Assembly: GCA_017535665.1 (NCBI GenBank)
Contig: JAFXTS010000013.1
Span: 62,001 to 126,000, forward strand
Source: Bacteroidales bacterium
GTDB taxonomy: Bacteria; Bacteroidota; Bacteroidia; Bacteroidales; WCHB1-69
Reading direction: 5' to 3'
Length of the DNA: 64,000 bases
How positions within the stretch are numbered: the first letter of the stretch is position 1; every line of letters begins with the position of its first letter. The notes under the pieces are model-generated. The model was given only the letters and a program-made list of their open reading frames with translations. It was not told where the DNA came from and made no database searches. A program made the position numbers and the translations under genes. Positions 62,836 through 64,000 of this stretch are shown piece by piece.

Positions 62836-64000
<1,165 letters not shown>

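Overview
The window comes from a Bacteroidales-type member of the Bacteroidota, with roughly even base composition. Three things show this. Most genes are preceded by the Bacteroidota -7 promoter box TAnnTTTG. There is a complete type IX secretion system (T9SS) core, porP-porK-porL-porM-porN. Two secreted proteins end in T9SS C-terminal sorting domains. Genes for lysine/butyrate-type fermentation suggest an anaerobic amino-acid fermenter; the species cannot be named from the sequence.

Layout. 1-2.9 kb: a secreted esterase lipoprotein and a lipoprotein that looks like a circularly permuted von Willebrand A domain. 3-9.1 kb: lysine 2,3-aminomutase, tRNA-Val, an unusual aldehyde dehydrogenase, and a cluster of CoA-transferase subunit B, enoyl-CoA hydratase, a small unknown protein and 3-hydroxyacyl-CoA dehydrogenase. 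9.2-11.6 kb: two cell-wall hydrolases. 11.8-21.8 kb: a large outer-membrane barrel protein followed by the T9SS operon. 21.9-25.7 kb: a leftward operon of barrel protein, PHP phosphatase, M28 peptidase and esterase. 25.9-27.6 kb: an Omp28-like T9SS cargo protein. 28.1-31.6 kb: dCMP deaminase, a striking 18-residue repeat protein, ribosomal protein S21, a MORN-repeat protein and a metallo-hydrolase. 31.6-38.5 kb: C69 dipeptidase, uridine kinase, a Wzz-like protein, an O-antigen ligase-like protein, DUF2851 and a small helical protein. 38.5-48 kb: an RND efflux pair, an OmpA/TPR lipoprotein, YitT, TrmO and a TPR protein.

48-62.7 kb: a 1688-residue T9SS adhesin in an operon with a 203-residue unknown protein, a candidate structured RNA, a DUF1016 nuclease, a 760-residue unknown protein coupled to peptidase E, an ABC ATPase, a nitroreductase, a GT-C membrane protein and a phosphodiesterase-like enzyme. 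62.8-64 kb: the trailer end of a CRISPR array with type I-C-like repeats that runs out of the window; no cas genes are in view.

How parts connect: PorK/L/M/N/P would export the cargo proteins at 25.9 and 48-53 kb. The fermentation genes supply crotonyl-CoA/3-hydroxybutyryl-CoA interconversion, but the CoA-transferase A subunit and most of the lysine pathway must lie elsewhere. Dispersed 28-bp palindromes (GTAGAGACG...CGTCTCTAC) occur between genes, and one lies inside the sorting domain of the adhesin. The best candidates for something undescribed are the structured RNA at 53.72-53.96 kb beside the 203-residue-protein/adhesin operon, the permuted VWA lipoprotein, and the 18-residue repeat protein. 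No transposase, integrase or prophage gene was recognised.
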